In this document: in pieces, positions 35,873 to 46,033 of the stretch
How the letters are laid out: each line of letters opens with the position of its first letter
How positions within the stretch are numbered: the first letter of the stretch is position 1
Assembly: GCA_963832355.1 (NCBI GenBank)
Contig: CAWHTX010000016.1
Coordinates: 124,001-188,000, forward strand
Direction: 5' to 3'
Length of the DNA: 64,000 nt
Source of the DNA: DATFVA01 sp963832355
GTDB taxonomy: Bacteria; Bacteroidota; Ignavibacteria; Ignavibacteriales; Ignavibacteriaceae
Program-made: the position numbers and the translations under genes
Notes under the pieces: model-generated
What the model was told of the DNA's origin: nothing
The model's database searches: none
What the model saw: the letters and a program-made list of their open reading frames with translations, nothing else

Positions 35873-36061
35873 ATTAAACTTTTATTTGATTCGACGGAAA
35901 TTAAAAATAAATAGTCTGAAAGGATATATTTTAAATCGGAAAGTATTTTTTCACGGATTCCAAAAATCTTTCAGCAATTTTCCGAATCCGTCATTTTTTA
36001 CTCTATTAATACAATAGAAATTCGCCTGATTATTAATTTAATCAGATGGCAGGGGCACTGA

Positions 36062-36084
36062 GCCGCATAATATGCGGCTTTTTT
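36062..36084 (+). terminator. Rightward intrinsic terminator with no rightward gene before it
   Basis: GCCGCAT-AAT-ATGCGGC is directly followed by six T on the plus strand. Both neighbouring genes (dnaG and the ferredoxin) run leftward, so it cannot serve either in the usual way. A small plus-strand RNA starting between 35873 and about 36040 would explain it. A second, weaker plus-strand hairpin with T run lies at 35953-35999. Confidence 0.75.
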
Positions 36085-36108
36085 ATTACCACTTACTAAT
36101 CGGTTTTT

Positions 36109-38004
36109 TTAGTTCTCATGAGGTATATCTTCGCCCTCCAGATCCTCTTTAATGAGCTGTTTCTCTCTCGTCAGGTCACGTATTTCTTTTAATAATTCAA
36201 GCCTTTTATCTTCGTCATCAAGAGACGACATAGTATTATTAAGGATATCTATCTTATCCTCAACCTCGTTTAACTTAAATTTTCTGACTGCATCAGACGA
36301 ATACTTCTTTAAAGTTTTTTCAGAATCGTCCGAAGGATTTATATCATCCCAGTTTTTGCTGATCTGGTACTTTTCAAATGCGAGTTCCCTTGCGTATGAT
36401 TTTGCCTCCTCATTTTCCAGTTTTTCTATCAGCGATACAGCAGTCAGGTCGTCGTCATTCATAACTGCCGTTTGTACAAGTTCTGCCAGTTCCTTATGAA
36501 TATCGATTTTGAACTCATCCGGTTTAATATGACGCAGGATGAAGTCGCATGTTTCCCTGCTTCCTTCCAGCAGCAGTTTAACCAGCTCTCTTTCAAGACT
36601 TATATCCGTAAATTTCAGCTTAGCTTCCGACTTTAATGCAATTTTATCCTGATCAGCCGATTTTCTTTGCTGTCTGCTGTCCTCCACATGCTTTCTGCCT
36701 GGTCAGTCCTGCTTTGATCTTATCGTATTCACTCTCTATCAGCTTTTCCCTCAGGTTAAACTTTTTTGCAATGTTTTTAATCAGGATATTAACCTTAAGT
36801 TCATCACTTATTAACGCGAGGGGCCTTACCAGGTCTCGTATAGCTTCTGTTGTTTTTGCAGGATCTTCGAACATACCTAATGATTCATAGTACTCCGATT
36901 GATATTCAAGAAAATTCTTAGCCGATTTAACCATCTCATCAAATTTCTCTTTTCCGTAATTGTTCACATATGAGTCGGGATCCTCCCCCTGCGGAAGAGA
37001 AACAATCTTAATTTCAAAATCTCTTTTAAGAAGAAGTTCGATGCTTCTCATCGCAGCTTTGATCCCTGCGGTGTCAGCATCAAATAAAAGCACAACATTT
37101 TTTGTATATCTCGACAGAAGCTGAACCTGCTCTTCCGTAAGAGCCGTGCCGGAAACAGCAACCACGTTCTTAATGCCGCTCTGGTAGAGGGAGATAAGGT
37201 CCATATATCCTTCAACAAGGATAGCTTTATCCAGTCTCCTAATCTCATCTTTGGCGTGAGACAATCCGTATAAGTATACGCCCTTTTGTATATATCAGTG
37301 ATTCGGGAGAGTTAAGGTATTTTGCGGTTCCTTCCTTATTCTCAAGTATCCTTCCGGCAAATGCCACAACCCTGCCGTTAGGTGAAAAAATAGGAAAGAT
37401 GATCCTTGAGGAAAACTTATCGTATAATCTGCCTTCCTTCGACTGTCCGATCAGGCCGAGTGCAAGAGCCTTTTCAATGTCAACTTTCTTTTCCTGAAGG
37501 TAGTGCAGAAGGTTATCCCATCCGTTAACGGCATAACCGAGTCCGAACGCTCTCATTGTATTAGGTTTTATCTTCCTGTTCTGGAAATAATTAAGAGCGA
37601 TCTCACCCTCATCGGAATTAAGAAGATTATGAGAAAAATATCTTGCGGCTTCAGTATTTATGTCGTAGAGTATTTCCTGTTCCGACTGACGTTCTTCCGA
37701 TTCCTGCTGATCGAACTCAAGAGGAATTCCCAGCTCTTCTGCCAGTTCCTGTACCGCCTCAACAAATGATATCTTCTCATATTCCATCAGGAACTTGAAT
37801 ACATTTCCCGCCGGTATGGCATCCGAAGCAGTGGAAGATCTGTTTTTCTTCACTGACTGTGAATGAAGGGGTCTTTTCGGAATGAAAGGGACAAAGTCCG
37901 AGGAAATTCTTCCCCCGTTTCCTCAGCTGTACATACCCCGATATCACATCCACAATACTCGCTGCAGACCGTATCTCTTCTATTTTATTCTCAGAAATTC
38001 TCAT
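36109..38004 (-). CDS. dnaG: DNA primase DnaG, interrupted by three frameshifts
   Basis: Four frames together make a full-length primase of about 630 residues: 37777-38004 (zinc-binding CPFHSEKTPSF and CFGCHTGG), 37245-37853 (N-terminal catalytic part), 36653-37264 (TOPRIM with EGYMD and FDADTAG), and 36109-36687 (C-terminal helicase-binding domain). Shifts are near 37804 (AAA for AA; GG to NVFKF), near 37262 (extra A; KGRIL to YGLSHAKDE), and near 36675. DnaG is essential, so three breaks in one copy point to sequencing errors. It makes RNA primers at the replication fork. ispG is divergent upstream. Confidence 0.9.
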
Positions 38005-38254
38005 ACTAACAATCTGGCACAGAAATCATTTTGATTTAATTAAATTCAATTTAAACATTAAATTAAATAATAGCCCTCACAAAATAATTTACTTTCCTCC
38101 AAATATTAAAGGCGGGGATATATTTTAACACATTAATTGATTCAATGAGAGTCCGCTATTTATTATATTTGTTGACCTGACAGGCTTAAATACGGAACTT
38201 TTTAGAGATAAAAAAGATTATATAAGATATACATAACCAGTTTATTGAACATTA

Positions 38255-40264
38255 ATGATTGAATCGATAAGTAAGGCAAAAAAATACTGTAATAGTCTCA
38301 CCTCTTATTCCCGTTATAAAACAAGAGTTGTAAATGTGGGAGATATCCCGCTGGGAGGCGACTACCCTATAAGGATCCAGTCGATGACCATCACCGATAC
38401 GATGGATACAAAAGCCACTGTTGAGCAGACGATAAGAATGGTGGAATCGGGATGTGATTATGTGAGGATTACTGCACCAAGCAAGCTTGAAGCCCAGAAC
38501 CTTGAAAATATTAAAAAGGAACTGAGGGAGCGAGGTTATAATGTTCCGCTTATCGCCGATATCCACTTTACTCCGAATGCCGCTGAAATCGCCGCAAGGA
38601 TTGTAGAAAAGGTAAGGGTTAATCCGGGCAACTACGCCGATCGTAAAAAGTTTAATATAATAGAGTATACCGACCAGCAGTACGAAGAAGAACTGCACAG
38701 AATAAGGCAGAAGTTTACTCCCCTTGTAAGGATATGCAAGGAATACGGGACTGCGATGAGGATCGGGACAAACCATGGTTCTCTATCAGACAGAATAATG
38801 AGCCGCTATGGTGATACTCCCCTCGGCATGGTTGAATCTGCCCTCGAGTTTGTAAGAATATGTGAGGACCTGAATTACAGGGATATTGTCCTTTCAATGA
38901 AAGCCAGCAATCCCCAGGTGATGGTTCAGGCATACCGGCTGCTCGTAATGAAGATGGAAGAAGAGGGAATGAATTATCCGATGCACCTGGGAGTAACGGA
39001 GGCGGGCGGCGGCGAGGACGGAAGGATAAAATCCGCACTCGGTATTGGAACTCTTCTTGAGGATGGCATTGGTGATACGGTCCGTGTATCCCTCACAGAA
39101 GATCCCGAATTTGAGGCTCCGGTTGCTATTGAGCTGGTTGAACGATATAAAGACAGAAAAAATCATAAAGAGATTCCTCCCATAACTGATCTCCCTATCG
39201 ATCCTCTTGAATACAAGAGAAGACATACGTTTGAGGTGCTGAACATCGGGGGCTCAAATGTTCCCGTGGTCGCTGCCGATTATGCAAATCGAACAATCTA
39301 CGGACCAAAGGATCTGGCCGATATAGGTTACCGCTACAACGCTGAAACTGATAAATGGAATGTAAGCGACAGTGCTGCTGATTTAATCTTCACCGGGGAT
39401 CAGAATTTACCTTTTGAACTTCCCACGGGACTGAGACAAATAAGAAACTATGAAGCCTGGAATAGCAGCCGCAGTGGTTATCCTTTACTTAACCCCTTAG
39501 AATACGCCGGCGGGAAGGATCGCTCTGAGTCACTCAATTTCATTCAGCTTGAATTAAAAGATCTCAACCCGGAAATCCTGACCTCGCTTAAAAAAGATAA
39601 AACTGTAGTAATCCTCTTAACAACCGAAAACCTGCATGGAATGGCTGAACAGAGAAGGGTTTTCTTTGAACTAATGAACAACGGTATTGAGAACCCTGTT
39701 ATCATAAGAAGAACCTACGACAATATTGATATTGATCAGCTGAGATTGTTTGCCTCTACAGATCTTGGGGGTCTGCTTATAGATGGTCTGGGTGACGGGG
39801 TCTGGGTCAATCTGAAAGGTAAATTACAGGATGAGGAAAAAGAGTTTGATAATCACAACAAGCTGGTCAGAAAATTTGTAAATATTAATGAGTCGTATGA
39901 AGCAGTTATTAATCGTACGCTCTTCGGAATTCTCCAGGCGGCACGGGTAAGGATCTCAAAGACAGAATACATTGCCTGTCCCTCCTGCGGAAGAACTCTT
40001 TTTGATCTGCAGATAACGACAGAAAAAATCAGGAAGAGAACAGAACATCTTAAAGGTGTGAAAATAGCGGTAATGGGATGTATCGTTAATGGTCCCGGCG
40101 AAATGGCTGATGCAGATTACGGTTATGTGGGATCCGGAGTAGGAAAGATCACCCTTTACCGTGCTAAAGATATTGTGAAGCGAAACGTACCGGCTGAAAA
40201 CGCCGTTGATGAACTGATAGAGCTGATTAAAGAAGACGATAACTGGATCAATCCGATTAATTAA
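38255..40264 (+). CDS. ispG: 4-hydroxy-3-methylbut-2-enyl diphosphate synthase, long form
   Basis: A 669-residue IspG/GcpE. The usual bacterial enzyme is about 360-400 residues; this is the three-domain form of Bacteroidota/Chlorobi and plants with an insert (about residues 290-555) between the TIM barrel and the iron-sulphur domain. Visible: VGDIPLGGDYPIRIQSMT, the barrel with LIADIHFTP and MRIGTNHGSLSDR, and the 4Fe-4S cysteines in ACPSCGRTLFD and MGCIVNGPGEMADADYG. It makes HMBPP in the MEP isoprenoid pathway, as does dxr at 57974-59119. Confidence 0.95.
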   Translation: MIESISKAKKYCNSLTSYSRYKTRVVNVGDIPLGGDYPIRIQSMTITDTMDTKATVEQTIRMVESGCDYVRITAPSKLEAQNLENIKKELRERGYNVPLIADIHFTPNAAEIAARIVEKVRVNPGNYADRKKFNIIEYTDQQYEEELHRIRQKFTPLVRICKEYGTAMRIGTNHGSLSDRIMSRYGDTPLGMVESALEFVRICEDLNYRDIVLSMKASNPQVMVQAYRLLVMKMEEEGMNYPMHLGVTEAGGGEDGRIKSALGIGTLLEDGIGDTVRVSLTEDPEFEAPVAIELVERYKDRKNHKEIPPITDLPIDPLEYKRRHTFEVLNIGGSNVPVVAADYANRTIYGPKDLADIGYRYNAETDKWNVSDSAADLIFTGDQNLPFELPTGLRQIRNYEAWNSSRSGYPLLNPLEYAGGKDRSESLNFIQLELKDLNPEILTSLKKDKTVVILLTTENLHGMAEQRRVFFELMNNGIENPVIIRRTYDNIDIDQLRLFASTDLGGLLIDGLGDGVWVNLKGKLQDEEKEFDNHNKLVRKFVNINESYEAVINRTLFGILQAARVRISKTEYIACPSCGRTLFDLQITTEKIRKRTEHLKGVKIAVMGCIVNGPGEMADADYGYVGSGVGKITLYRAKDIVKRNVPAENAVDELIELIKEDDNWINPIN

Positions 40265-40326
40265 TCAGGGTCACTGGCTCGATTGTTGATTATTAAATAT
40301 TGATCTGGTATATTTAGAGACTTGAT

Positions 40327-40416
40327 ATGGATAAACTAATTTTAGAAAAACTTAAATTTCTCGATCTTGTTAAATATTCTGCTCCCTCAAAAACCATAAA
40401 AGCAGAGAAATTATAA
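40327..40416 (+). CDS. Possible 29-residue leader peptide before the nif3 terminator
   Basis: An ATG at 40327 opens 29 codons (MDKLILEKLKFLDLVKYSAP and onward, rich in Leu and Lys) ending TAA at 40416, two bases before the 5' arm of the terminator at 40418. Position between ispG and nif3 and directly ahead of a terminator resembles a leader peptide, but no regulatory codon run stands out. The frame could be chance in AT-rich DNA. Confidence 0.25.
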   Translation: MDKLILEKLKFLDLVKYSAPSKTIKAEKL

Positions 40417-40417
40417 A

Positions 40418-40451
40418 AATGCACTTCGAATCTTAGAAGTGCATTTTTTTT
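40418..40451 (+). terminator. Intrinsic terminator ending four bases before the nif3 start
   Basis: AATGCACTTC and GAAGTGCATT (ten-base perfect stem, eight-base loop) are followed by eight T. The next gene's ATG is at 40455. The 3' arm is repeated at 40457-40466 within the first codons of nif3, so the 5' arm could pair with either copy. Confidence 0.85.
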
Positions 40452-40454
40452 GCT

Positions 40455-41578
40455 ATGAAGTGCATTGAAATAATTAAATATCTGGAGCAATGGGCTCCTA
40501 AAGAAACAGCCTGGGAAAGGGACAATGTAGGATTGCAGGTAGGATCGGGTGAAAGAGATATAAAAAACATTTTCCTCTGTCTTGATGTAACACCCTCAGC
40601 AGTCGATGAGGCCGTAAGGAAATCATGCAACCTGATCATTTCACACCATCCTCTTCTATTTAATCCGCTTAGAAGAATTTCAACCGATAAAGATACCCGG
40701 TCAAAGATAATCGAGAAACTTATTAAAAATGATATTACCCTTTATTCGGCACACACTAATCTTGATTATACCAAAGGCGGGGTAAGCTTTCAGACTTGCA
40801 AAGCAGCTTAATCTTAATGAAATCGATTTTCTGACAAGACTAAGCGCTAACCAGGTAAAGCTTGTAGTATTTATCCCCGAAGAATCCCTGGAAAAAGTTT
40901 CTGATGCAATATTCAAAGCAGGCGGCGGAAAAATCGGAGAATACTCGAACTGCAGCTTCAGGATCCCCGGGAAAGGGACCTTCAAAGGTTCTGAAAAAAC
41001 TAATCCGGCAGCAGGAAAAAAAGAAGTTTTTGAAACAGTTAATGAAGTGCGGCTTGAAGTTATCGTCGATTCCTGGAAATTAAAGAATGTGCTTTCAGAG
41101 ATGCTGAAAGTTCACCCCTATGAAGAACCCGCTTATGATATATATCCTCTTAATAATGAAAATATAAACCACGGTATTGGTGCAATCGGAAACCTTAATT
41201 CCCCGATGAATACTGAAGAATTTCCTCTCTTATGTAAGTAGTAAGCTTAAGCTGAAAAACTTCAGGTATTCCGGCAGAGGGAAAAGAAAGATAAAAAAGG
41301 TTGCCGTATGCGGTGGTTCCGGGAGTGAATACATAAAGGATGCCTTAAAAGCCGGCGCAGATGCTTATATCACCGCAGATGTAAAGTATCATACTTTCCA
41401 GGATGCAGAAGACGATATTTTACTTATCGATGCGGGACATTACGAGACTGAGATCTTTGCAATGGATGAGGTCAGAGAAAGACTTTCAGCTTTTTTAAAT
41501 AAGCAAATAAAGATTTTTAATTACAGTAAAACTACAAATCCGGTTAAATTTTTTATAAATAAAAAGGAGAATGGATAA
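40455..41578 (+). CDS. Nif3-family (YbgI/YqfO) dinuclear metal protein, two frameshifts
   Basis: The complete protein is about 373 residues of the long YqfO form. Frame one (40455-40811) has WERDNVGLQVG, the metal-binding ISHHPLLF, and SAHTNLDYTKGG. One extra base near 40795 shifts to the frame that continues AKQLNLNEIDF and the inserted PII-like domain (HPYEEPAYDIYPL). One extra T near 41221 shifts to the final part (KKVAVCGGSGSEYIKDALKAGADAYITADVKYHTFQDA, HYETE), with the last metal ligands. Family members are often annotated GTP cyclohydrolase I type 2, an unproven label. The true activity is unknown. It overlaps the zinc-ribbon gene by eight bases. Confidence 0.88.
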
Positions 41579-42305
41579 ATTGGTAAACAGATTAAAAACC
41601 CTGTATGAATTGCAGCAAATTGATGACCAGCTTGACGAACTGGAGGAGCTCCGGGGGGATTTACCAAACGCCGTTCAGGCACTGCAGGACAAAATAGACG
41701 GCATCAAAGACCAGGTGACTGAGAAAGAAGCCAAACGTAAAGAGTCGCTTGAAAAAAGAGAAGAGAATGAAGAAGAAGTTGAAAAGCTGAAAGCCAACCA
41801 GAAAAAATTCAAAGCTCAGCTTTATCAGGTCAGGAACAATAAAGAATATGACGCCTTAACTAAAGAGATCGACCATACCGAGGAGCAGATAACCAAACTG
41901 GAGACGGAAAACGATGCTCTTGCCGATCAAAGTAAAACACTTGCCGAGGATATTGAAGCTCTTAATCCCCAGCTTGATGAACTCAACGAGGAGCTGAAGG
42001 TTAAGGAAGCCGACCTTAAAGAGATCATTAAGGCCAATGAAAAAGAAGAGGCAAAGCTTCGTGCTCAAAGAAAAGAAATTGAAGCACAGACTAAAAAACC
42101 TGACTATTCCGCATATATGCGCATCAGAAGAGCTAAGAAGGGCCTGGCGGTTGCTACTATAAAAAGATCGGCCTGCTCGGGATGCCATAACATCGTGCCT
42201 CCTCAGAGACAGCTTGAGATAAGAAGAAATAACAAACTTTTCTTTTGCGAATACTGCGGCAGGATTCTGGTTTCGCCGGAAATTGCTGAGCTTGCTGAAG
42301 AATAA
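41571..42305 (+). CDS. Coiled-coil protein with C4 zinc ribbon
   Basis: A 244-residue protein: residues about 5-180 form a long antiparallel coiled coil rich in Glu, Lys and Leu, and residues about 195-235 a zinc ribbon with CSGCHNIVPPQ and CEYCGRILV. This is the family usually labelled C4-type zinc ribbon domain protein, which commonly follows nif3. It probably binds nucleic acid or ribosomes; the exact role is not established. It overlaps the nif3 stop by eight bases and precedes rnpB. Confidence 0.9.
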   Translation: MDKLVNRLKTLYELQQIDDQLDELEELRGDLPNAVQALQDKIDGIKDQVTEKEAKRKESLEKREENEEEVEKLKANQKKFKAQLYQVRNNKEYDALTKEIDHTEEQITKLETENDALADQSKTLAEDIEALNPQLDELNEELKVKEADLKEIIKANEKEEAKLRAQRKEIEAQTKKPDYSAYMRIRRAKKGLAVATIKRSACSGCHNIVPPQRQLEIRRNNKLFFCEYCGRILVSPEIAELAEE

Positions 42306-42500
42306 ACCCGGGATCTTAAAAAAATAGAATTATTTCCTTCTGTTTTTAAGGGAAATCTGCATAAAGACTATCCTATAGCTCTTTTCTGCTGACTTATGGC
42401 GTTAAATTTATTATATTCGCCTCAGTTAAATAATAATTATCATTTCTTTTAGTTATAAAACTTAAGAGATTGAAAAGAGTTTAAAAGAATAAAAATACAG

Positions 42501-42931
42501 TTCAGAACGGGCAATTGCTCTTCCGGTTAAACGGGAGGGAGGAAAGTCCGAACTTCACAGAACAGAGTGCCGGGTAACCCCCGGGAGTTGTATGGAGCAA
42601 TCTTATAACTACGGAAAGTGCCGCAGAAAAGATACCGTCCTGGTTTTAACCGGGATAAGGGTGAAAAGGCAGGTTAAGAGCCTACCGCGGTAATGGTAAC
42701 ATTACCGGTCCCGAAAGGGAGCCCGTTTACGGGTCATGGCAAACCCCACTCGAAGCAAGGTCAAATATGGAGATTCATCTTTTAATAGTGCGAAGTTGTT
42801 CGCTTCGATATCCGATAATACCGGGTATGATCTCCGGGTAGACCGCTGGAGCTGTGCAGCAATGTATAGCCAAGACAAATAATTGCCGTCCCGCTTAGGC
42901 GGGATTACAGAATTCGGCTTATAGTTCTGAG
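42501..42931 (+). ncRNA. rnpB: RNase P RNA, class A
   Basis: The conserved core is clear: GAGGAAAGTCCGAAC near 42540, ACAGAGTGCCGGGTAA near 42560, CGGAAAGTGCCGCAGAAAA near 42612, AAGGGTGAAAAGGC, GGCAAACCCCA near 42740, GAAGCAAGGTCAAATA, and GGTAGACCGCTGGAG near 42837. The ends pair as P1 (CAGAAC at 42503 with GTTCTG at 42924), which sets the limits to within a few bases. It is the catalytic RNA that matures the tRNA 5' end. The location between the zinc-ribbon gene and recJ is typical of this group. Confidence 0.95.
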
Positions 42932-42976
42932 CAGTGTTTTGTTCTTTTATAATTTTTTATCTCTTAAAAGAGTATT

Positions 42977-44710
42977 ATGCCAGAAAAACGCTGGAAAATA
43001 AGAGAGGCCATCGACGACTATACAACACGGTCGCTGGCTGATTCGCTCAATATCTCAGAGGTATTGTCGAGACTTCTTGTTTTAAGAGATATTAAAACTT
43101 TTACCCAGGCTAAAAATTTCTTCCGCCCCTCAATTGATGCTCTCCACGATCCTTTCCTTATGGATGGAATGGAACCGGCTACTTACCGTGTAATCCAGGC
43201 TCTTACAGAAAATGAACATATTACCGTCTACGGTGATTATGATGTTGATGGTACATGCTCAACCGCGGTACTCTATCTTTTCCTGAAGGAGCTGGATGCA
43301 AATGTTGAATACTATATCCCTAAAAGACTTACTGAGGGATACGGGATTTCGGCAGCGGGAGTGGAGTATATCAAGAGCCGCGGTACTTCCCTTATGATTG
43401 CGGTCGACTGCGGTATTACCGCCATCGAAGAAACCGACCTCGTCAATAAGCTGGGAATGGATCTGATCATCTGCGACCACCACCAGCCGAAGGAACAGCT
43501 TCCGAATGCTTATGCCGTGCTTGATCCCCTCAAGCCAACATGCAATTATCCTTTTAAATATTTATCAGGTGCCGGAATTGCTTTTAAACTTGCACAGGGA
43601 GTAGCAGAACGAATTGGTAAAAGAGAGATGCCGATGCAGTATCTCGATCTTGTCGCGCTTGCAGGTGCTGCTGATATCGTTCCCCTGGTTGATGAGAATC
43701 GCGTGCTCGTAAGTGAAGGTATAAGGATCATCAATGATAATCCCCGTCCGGGCGTTGAAGCGCTGATCGCCAAAAGTAATGTTCACCCTGGATACCTGAA
43801 TACGGGACAGATAGTATTTACTCTGGCTCCGCGAATAAATGCAGTGGGAAGACTCGGTGATGCGGAACGTGCCGTCGAGCTTATGATAACAAAGGATAAA
43901 GCTGAAGCACACAAGCTTGCCCAGGTACTGGAAACAGAAAATTATGAAAGACGAAAAATTGATGTAGATACTTTTGACAGCGCTCTTGACCTGGTAGAAA
44001 GTACGATTGATCTTAAGGAAGAATTGTCGATTATCCTTCACCAGGAAGCATGGCATCCCGGTGTGATAGGTATCGTCGCTTCGCGTCTTGTGGAGAAGTA
44101 CTACCGCCCTACTATAATGCTGACTACTGTCGACGGTGTTGCCAAGGGTTCTGCAAGGAGTATTACTAATTTCAATATATACGATGCACTTAAGAAATGC
44201 GAGGATCTGCTGATCCATTTCGGAGGTCACCAGGCGGCGGCGGGACTTGCGGTTGAAGTTGATAAAATTGAAGAGTTCAAGACAAAGTTTAACCAGATAG
44301 TAAGAGAAACTGTAACCGCTGAGGATCTTTTTCCTGAGGTTCATATTGACTCTAAGCTTAAATTTTCAGAAATAACACCTAAGTTTTTAAGAATTATTGA
44401 CCTGTTCTCACCATTCGGTCCCGGCAATATGAGACCCGTGTTCTTATCAGAGGAAGTTACAGTTGCGGGAAATCCCAGGATTGTGGGAAATGATCACCTG
44501 CTGGTTGCATTAAAACAAAACGGCTGTGAGAGAGTATTTGACTGTATCGGCTTCAATATGGGAAGCTACTGTGATATAATCGGAAGGGATGGTCAGCTTC
44601 TGGATGTTGTATATTCTATAGATAAAACAGTAAGAGACGGAAGGATATTCCCTCAGTTCAAAATAAAAGACATAAAAGTAAAAGAAAATATAAATAGGAG
44701 TATAGCTTAA
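42977..44710 (+). CDS. recJ: Single-strand-specific 5'-3' exonuclease RecJ
   Basis: A 577-residue RecJ with the DHH metal motifs YGDYDVDGTCSTAVL, AVDCGITA, CDHHQP and, in the DHHA1 domain, HFGGHQAAAGLAVE, followed by the OB-fold C-terminus. It degrades single-stranded DNA 5'-3' in RecF-pathway recombination, mismatch and base excision repair. It starts a rightward cluster with yebC, ruvC and ruvA. The yebC start follows its stop with no gap. No damage is seen in the frame. Confidence 0.96.
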   Translation: MPEKRWKIREAIDDYTTRSLADSLNISEVLSRLLVLRDIKTFTQAKNFFRPSIDALHDPFLMDGMEPATYRVIQALTENEHITVYGDYDVDGTCSTAVLYLFLKELDANVEYYIPKRLTEGYGISAAGVEYIKSRGTSLMIAVDCGITAIEETDLVNKLGMDLIICDHHQPKEQLPNAYAVLDPLKPTCNYPFKYLSGAGIAFKLAQGVAERIGKREMPMQYLDLVALAGAADIVPLVDENRVLVSEGIRIINDNPRPGVEALIAKSNVHPGYLNTGQIVFTLAPRINAVGRLGDAERAVELMITKDKAEAHKLAQVLETENYERRKIDVDTFDSALDLVESTIDLKEELSIILHQEAWHPGVIGIVASRLVEKYYRPTIMLTTVDGVAKGSARSITNFNIYDALKKCEDLLIHFGGHQAAAGLAVEVDKIEEFKTKFNQIVRETVTAEDLFPEVHIDSKLKFSEITPKFLRIIDLFSPFGPGNMRPVFLSEEVTVAGNPRIVGNDHLLVALKQNGCERVFDCIGFNMGSYCDIIGRDGQLLDVVYSIDKTVRDGRIFPQFKIKDIKVKENINRSIA

Positions 44711-45448
44711 ATGTCAGGTCATTCAAAGTGGGCAACGATCAAAAGAAAAAAGGGCGCTCTGGATGCTAAACGCGGTAAAATGTTCACCAAGTTAATCAAG
44801 GAACTTACTATAGCCGCAAGAGAAGGCGGAGGTGATCCTACAGCAAATCCGAGACTTCGCCTGGCAGTTGATAATGCTAAAGCAGCAAATATGCCGCAGG
44901 ATAACATCGAGAGAGCTATTAAGAAAGCTACGGGTGAGCTTGAAGGCGTTACATATCATGAGTTAACTTATGAGGGTTATGGTCCCGCCGGTGTTGCTAT
45001 ACTTGTTGAAGTTGCAACCGACAATAAGAACAGGATTGTTGCAGAAGTCAGACACATATTCAGTAAGTACGGCGGAAGCATGGGTGAGAACGGTTCGGTT
45101 GCATGGATGTTCGACCGTAAAGGTGTTATTTCTCTTCCCAAACAGGAAAAGACGGAAGATGATATAATGGAAATTATACTTGACGCCGGAGCTGAGGACC
45201 TGCAGGCCGAAGATGAATTTTTCGAAATATATACGCCGCTTGAAAGTTTTGAACCTGTAAGAAAATCACTGGTCGATAAAGACCTTTCTATTGAGAATGC
45301 TTCGCTGCAGTGGATAGCTAAGAATACTGTGCCGGTTGCCGGTGAGGAAGCTGAAAAAGTGATGAAGCTGATTGAAGCTCTTGAAGATAACGATGACGTT
45401 CAGAACGTCTATTCTAATGCCGATATTGATGAAAGTTCCATAAACTAA
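44711..45448 (+). CDS. yebC: YebC/PmpR-family protein
   Basis: A 245-residue protein starting with the family signature MSGHSKWATIKRKKGALDA and including NIERAIKKATGE and YEGYGPAGVAILVE. YebC proteins are DNA-binding regulators or, as more recently shown, translation factors that relieve ribosome stalling at proline runs. It is conserved beside ruvC in many bacteria. It abuts recJ without a gap and precedes ruvC by 22 bases. Confidence 0.96.
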   Translation: MSGHSKWATIKRKKGALDAKRGKMFTKLIKELTIAAREGGGDPTANPRLRLAVDNAKAANMPQDNIERAIKKATGELEGVTYHELTYEGYGPAGVAILVEVATDNKNRIVAEVRHIFSKYGGSMGENGSVAWMFDRKGVISLPKQEKTEDDIMEIILDAGAEDLQAEDEFFEIYTPLESFEPVRKSLVDKDLSIENASLQWIAKNTVPVAGEEAEKVMKLIEALEDNDDVQNVYSNADIDESSIN

Positions 45449-45470
45449 AAGCGTTCCGCGCTTAATATAA

Positions 45471-46010
45471 ATGATTATTCTCGGAGTTGACCCCGGAACA
45501 AATTTCACAGGTTTCGGGGTAATAAATTTCAGCAAAAATAACTTTAACCGGGTAACTCACGGAATAATCAAATTGCCTCCTTCTAAAACCTTACCATTAA
45601 AACTTGAAATTATTTATAATGAGCTCGACAGTCTTATCAAGCTGTACAAACCTGATGAGTTTGCGATAGAAACTGCGTTTTATGGTAAGAACGTGCAGTC
45701 GGCCATGAAAATAGGATATGCTCGCGGGGTTTCAATCCTTGCTGCCGTGCATAACAATGTGCCCACAAGTGAATACTCCCCCAGGGAAGTAAAGAAATCG
45801 ATCGTGGGCAATGGTGCAGCCTCTAAGGAACAGGTGGGATTTATGATAAGGACATTGCTGGAGATCAAAACAGTAAAAATGAAATACGATGAGAGTGATG
45901 CACTGGCAATCGCTCTCTGCCACGCATTCAGACTAAAATCGACAACAAAAAAGAGTAAAGACTGGAAATCTTTTATCGAAGCATTTCCGGATAGAATTAT
46001 TAATGAATGA
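45471..46010 (+). CDS. ruvC: Holliday junction resolvase RuvC
   Basis: A 179-residue RuvC with the RNase H-like catalytic acidic residues in ILGVDPGTNFTGFG, AIETAFYGKN and YDESDALAIALCHA. It cuts Holliday junctions in the RuvABC complex. The length is normal. RuvB, the helicase partner, is not in the window; ruvA follows 23 bases downstream. Confidence 0.96.
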   Translation: MIILGVDPGTNFTGFGVINFSKNNFNRVTHGIIKLPPSKTLPLKLEIIYNELDSLIKLYKPDEFAIETAFYGKNVQSAMKIGYARGVSILAAVHNNVPTSEYSPREVKKSIVGNGAASKEQVGFMIRTLLEIKTVKMKYDESDALAIALCHAFRLKSTTKKSKDWKSFIEAFPDRIINE

Positions 46011-46033
46011 ATGAACCTGGTAGTTAATTTTTT

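Noticed and set aside
42306..42500. Possible tRNA or additional RNA before rnpB
   Set aside because: No cloverleaf arms or GTTCRA motif are seen; it is probably just the rnpB promoter region.
43565..44344. Minus-strand frame of 259 codons inside recJ
   Set aside because: It is fully antisense to recJ, whose motifs are complete; the length arises from codon bias.
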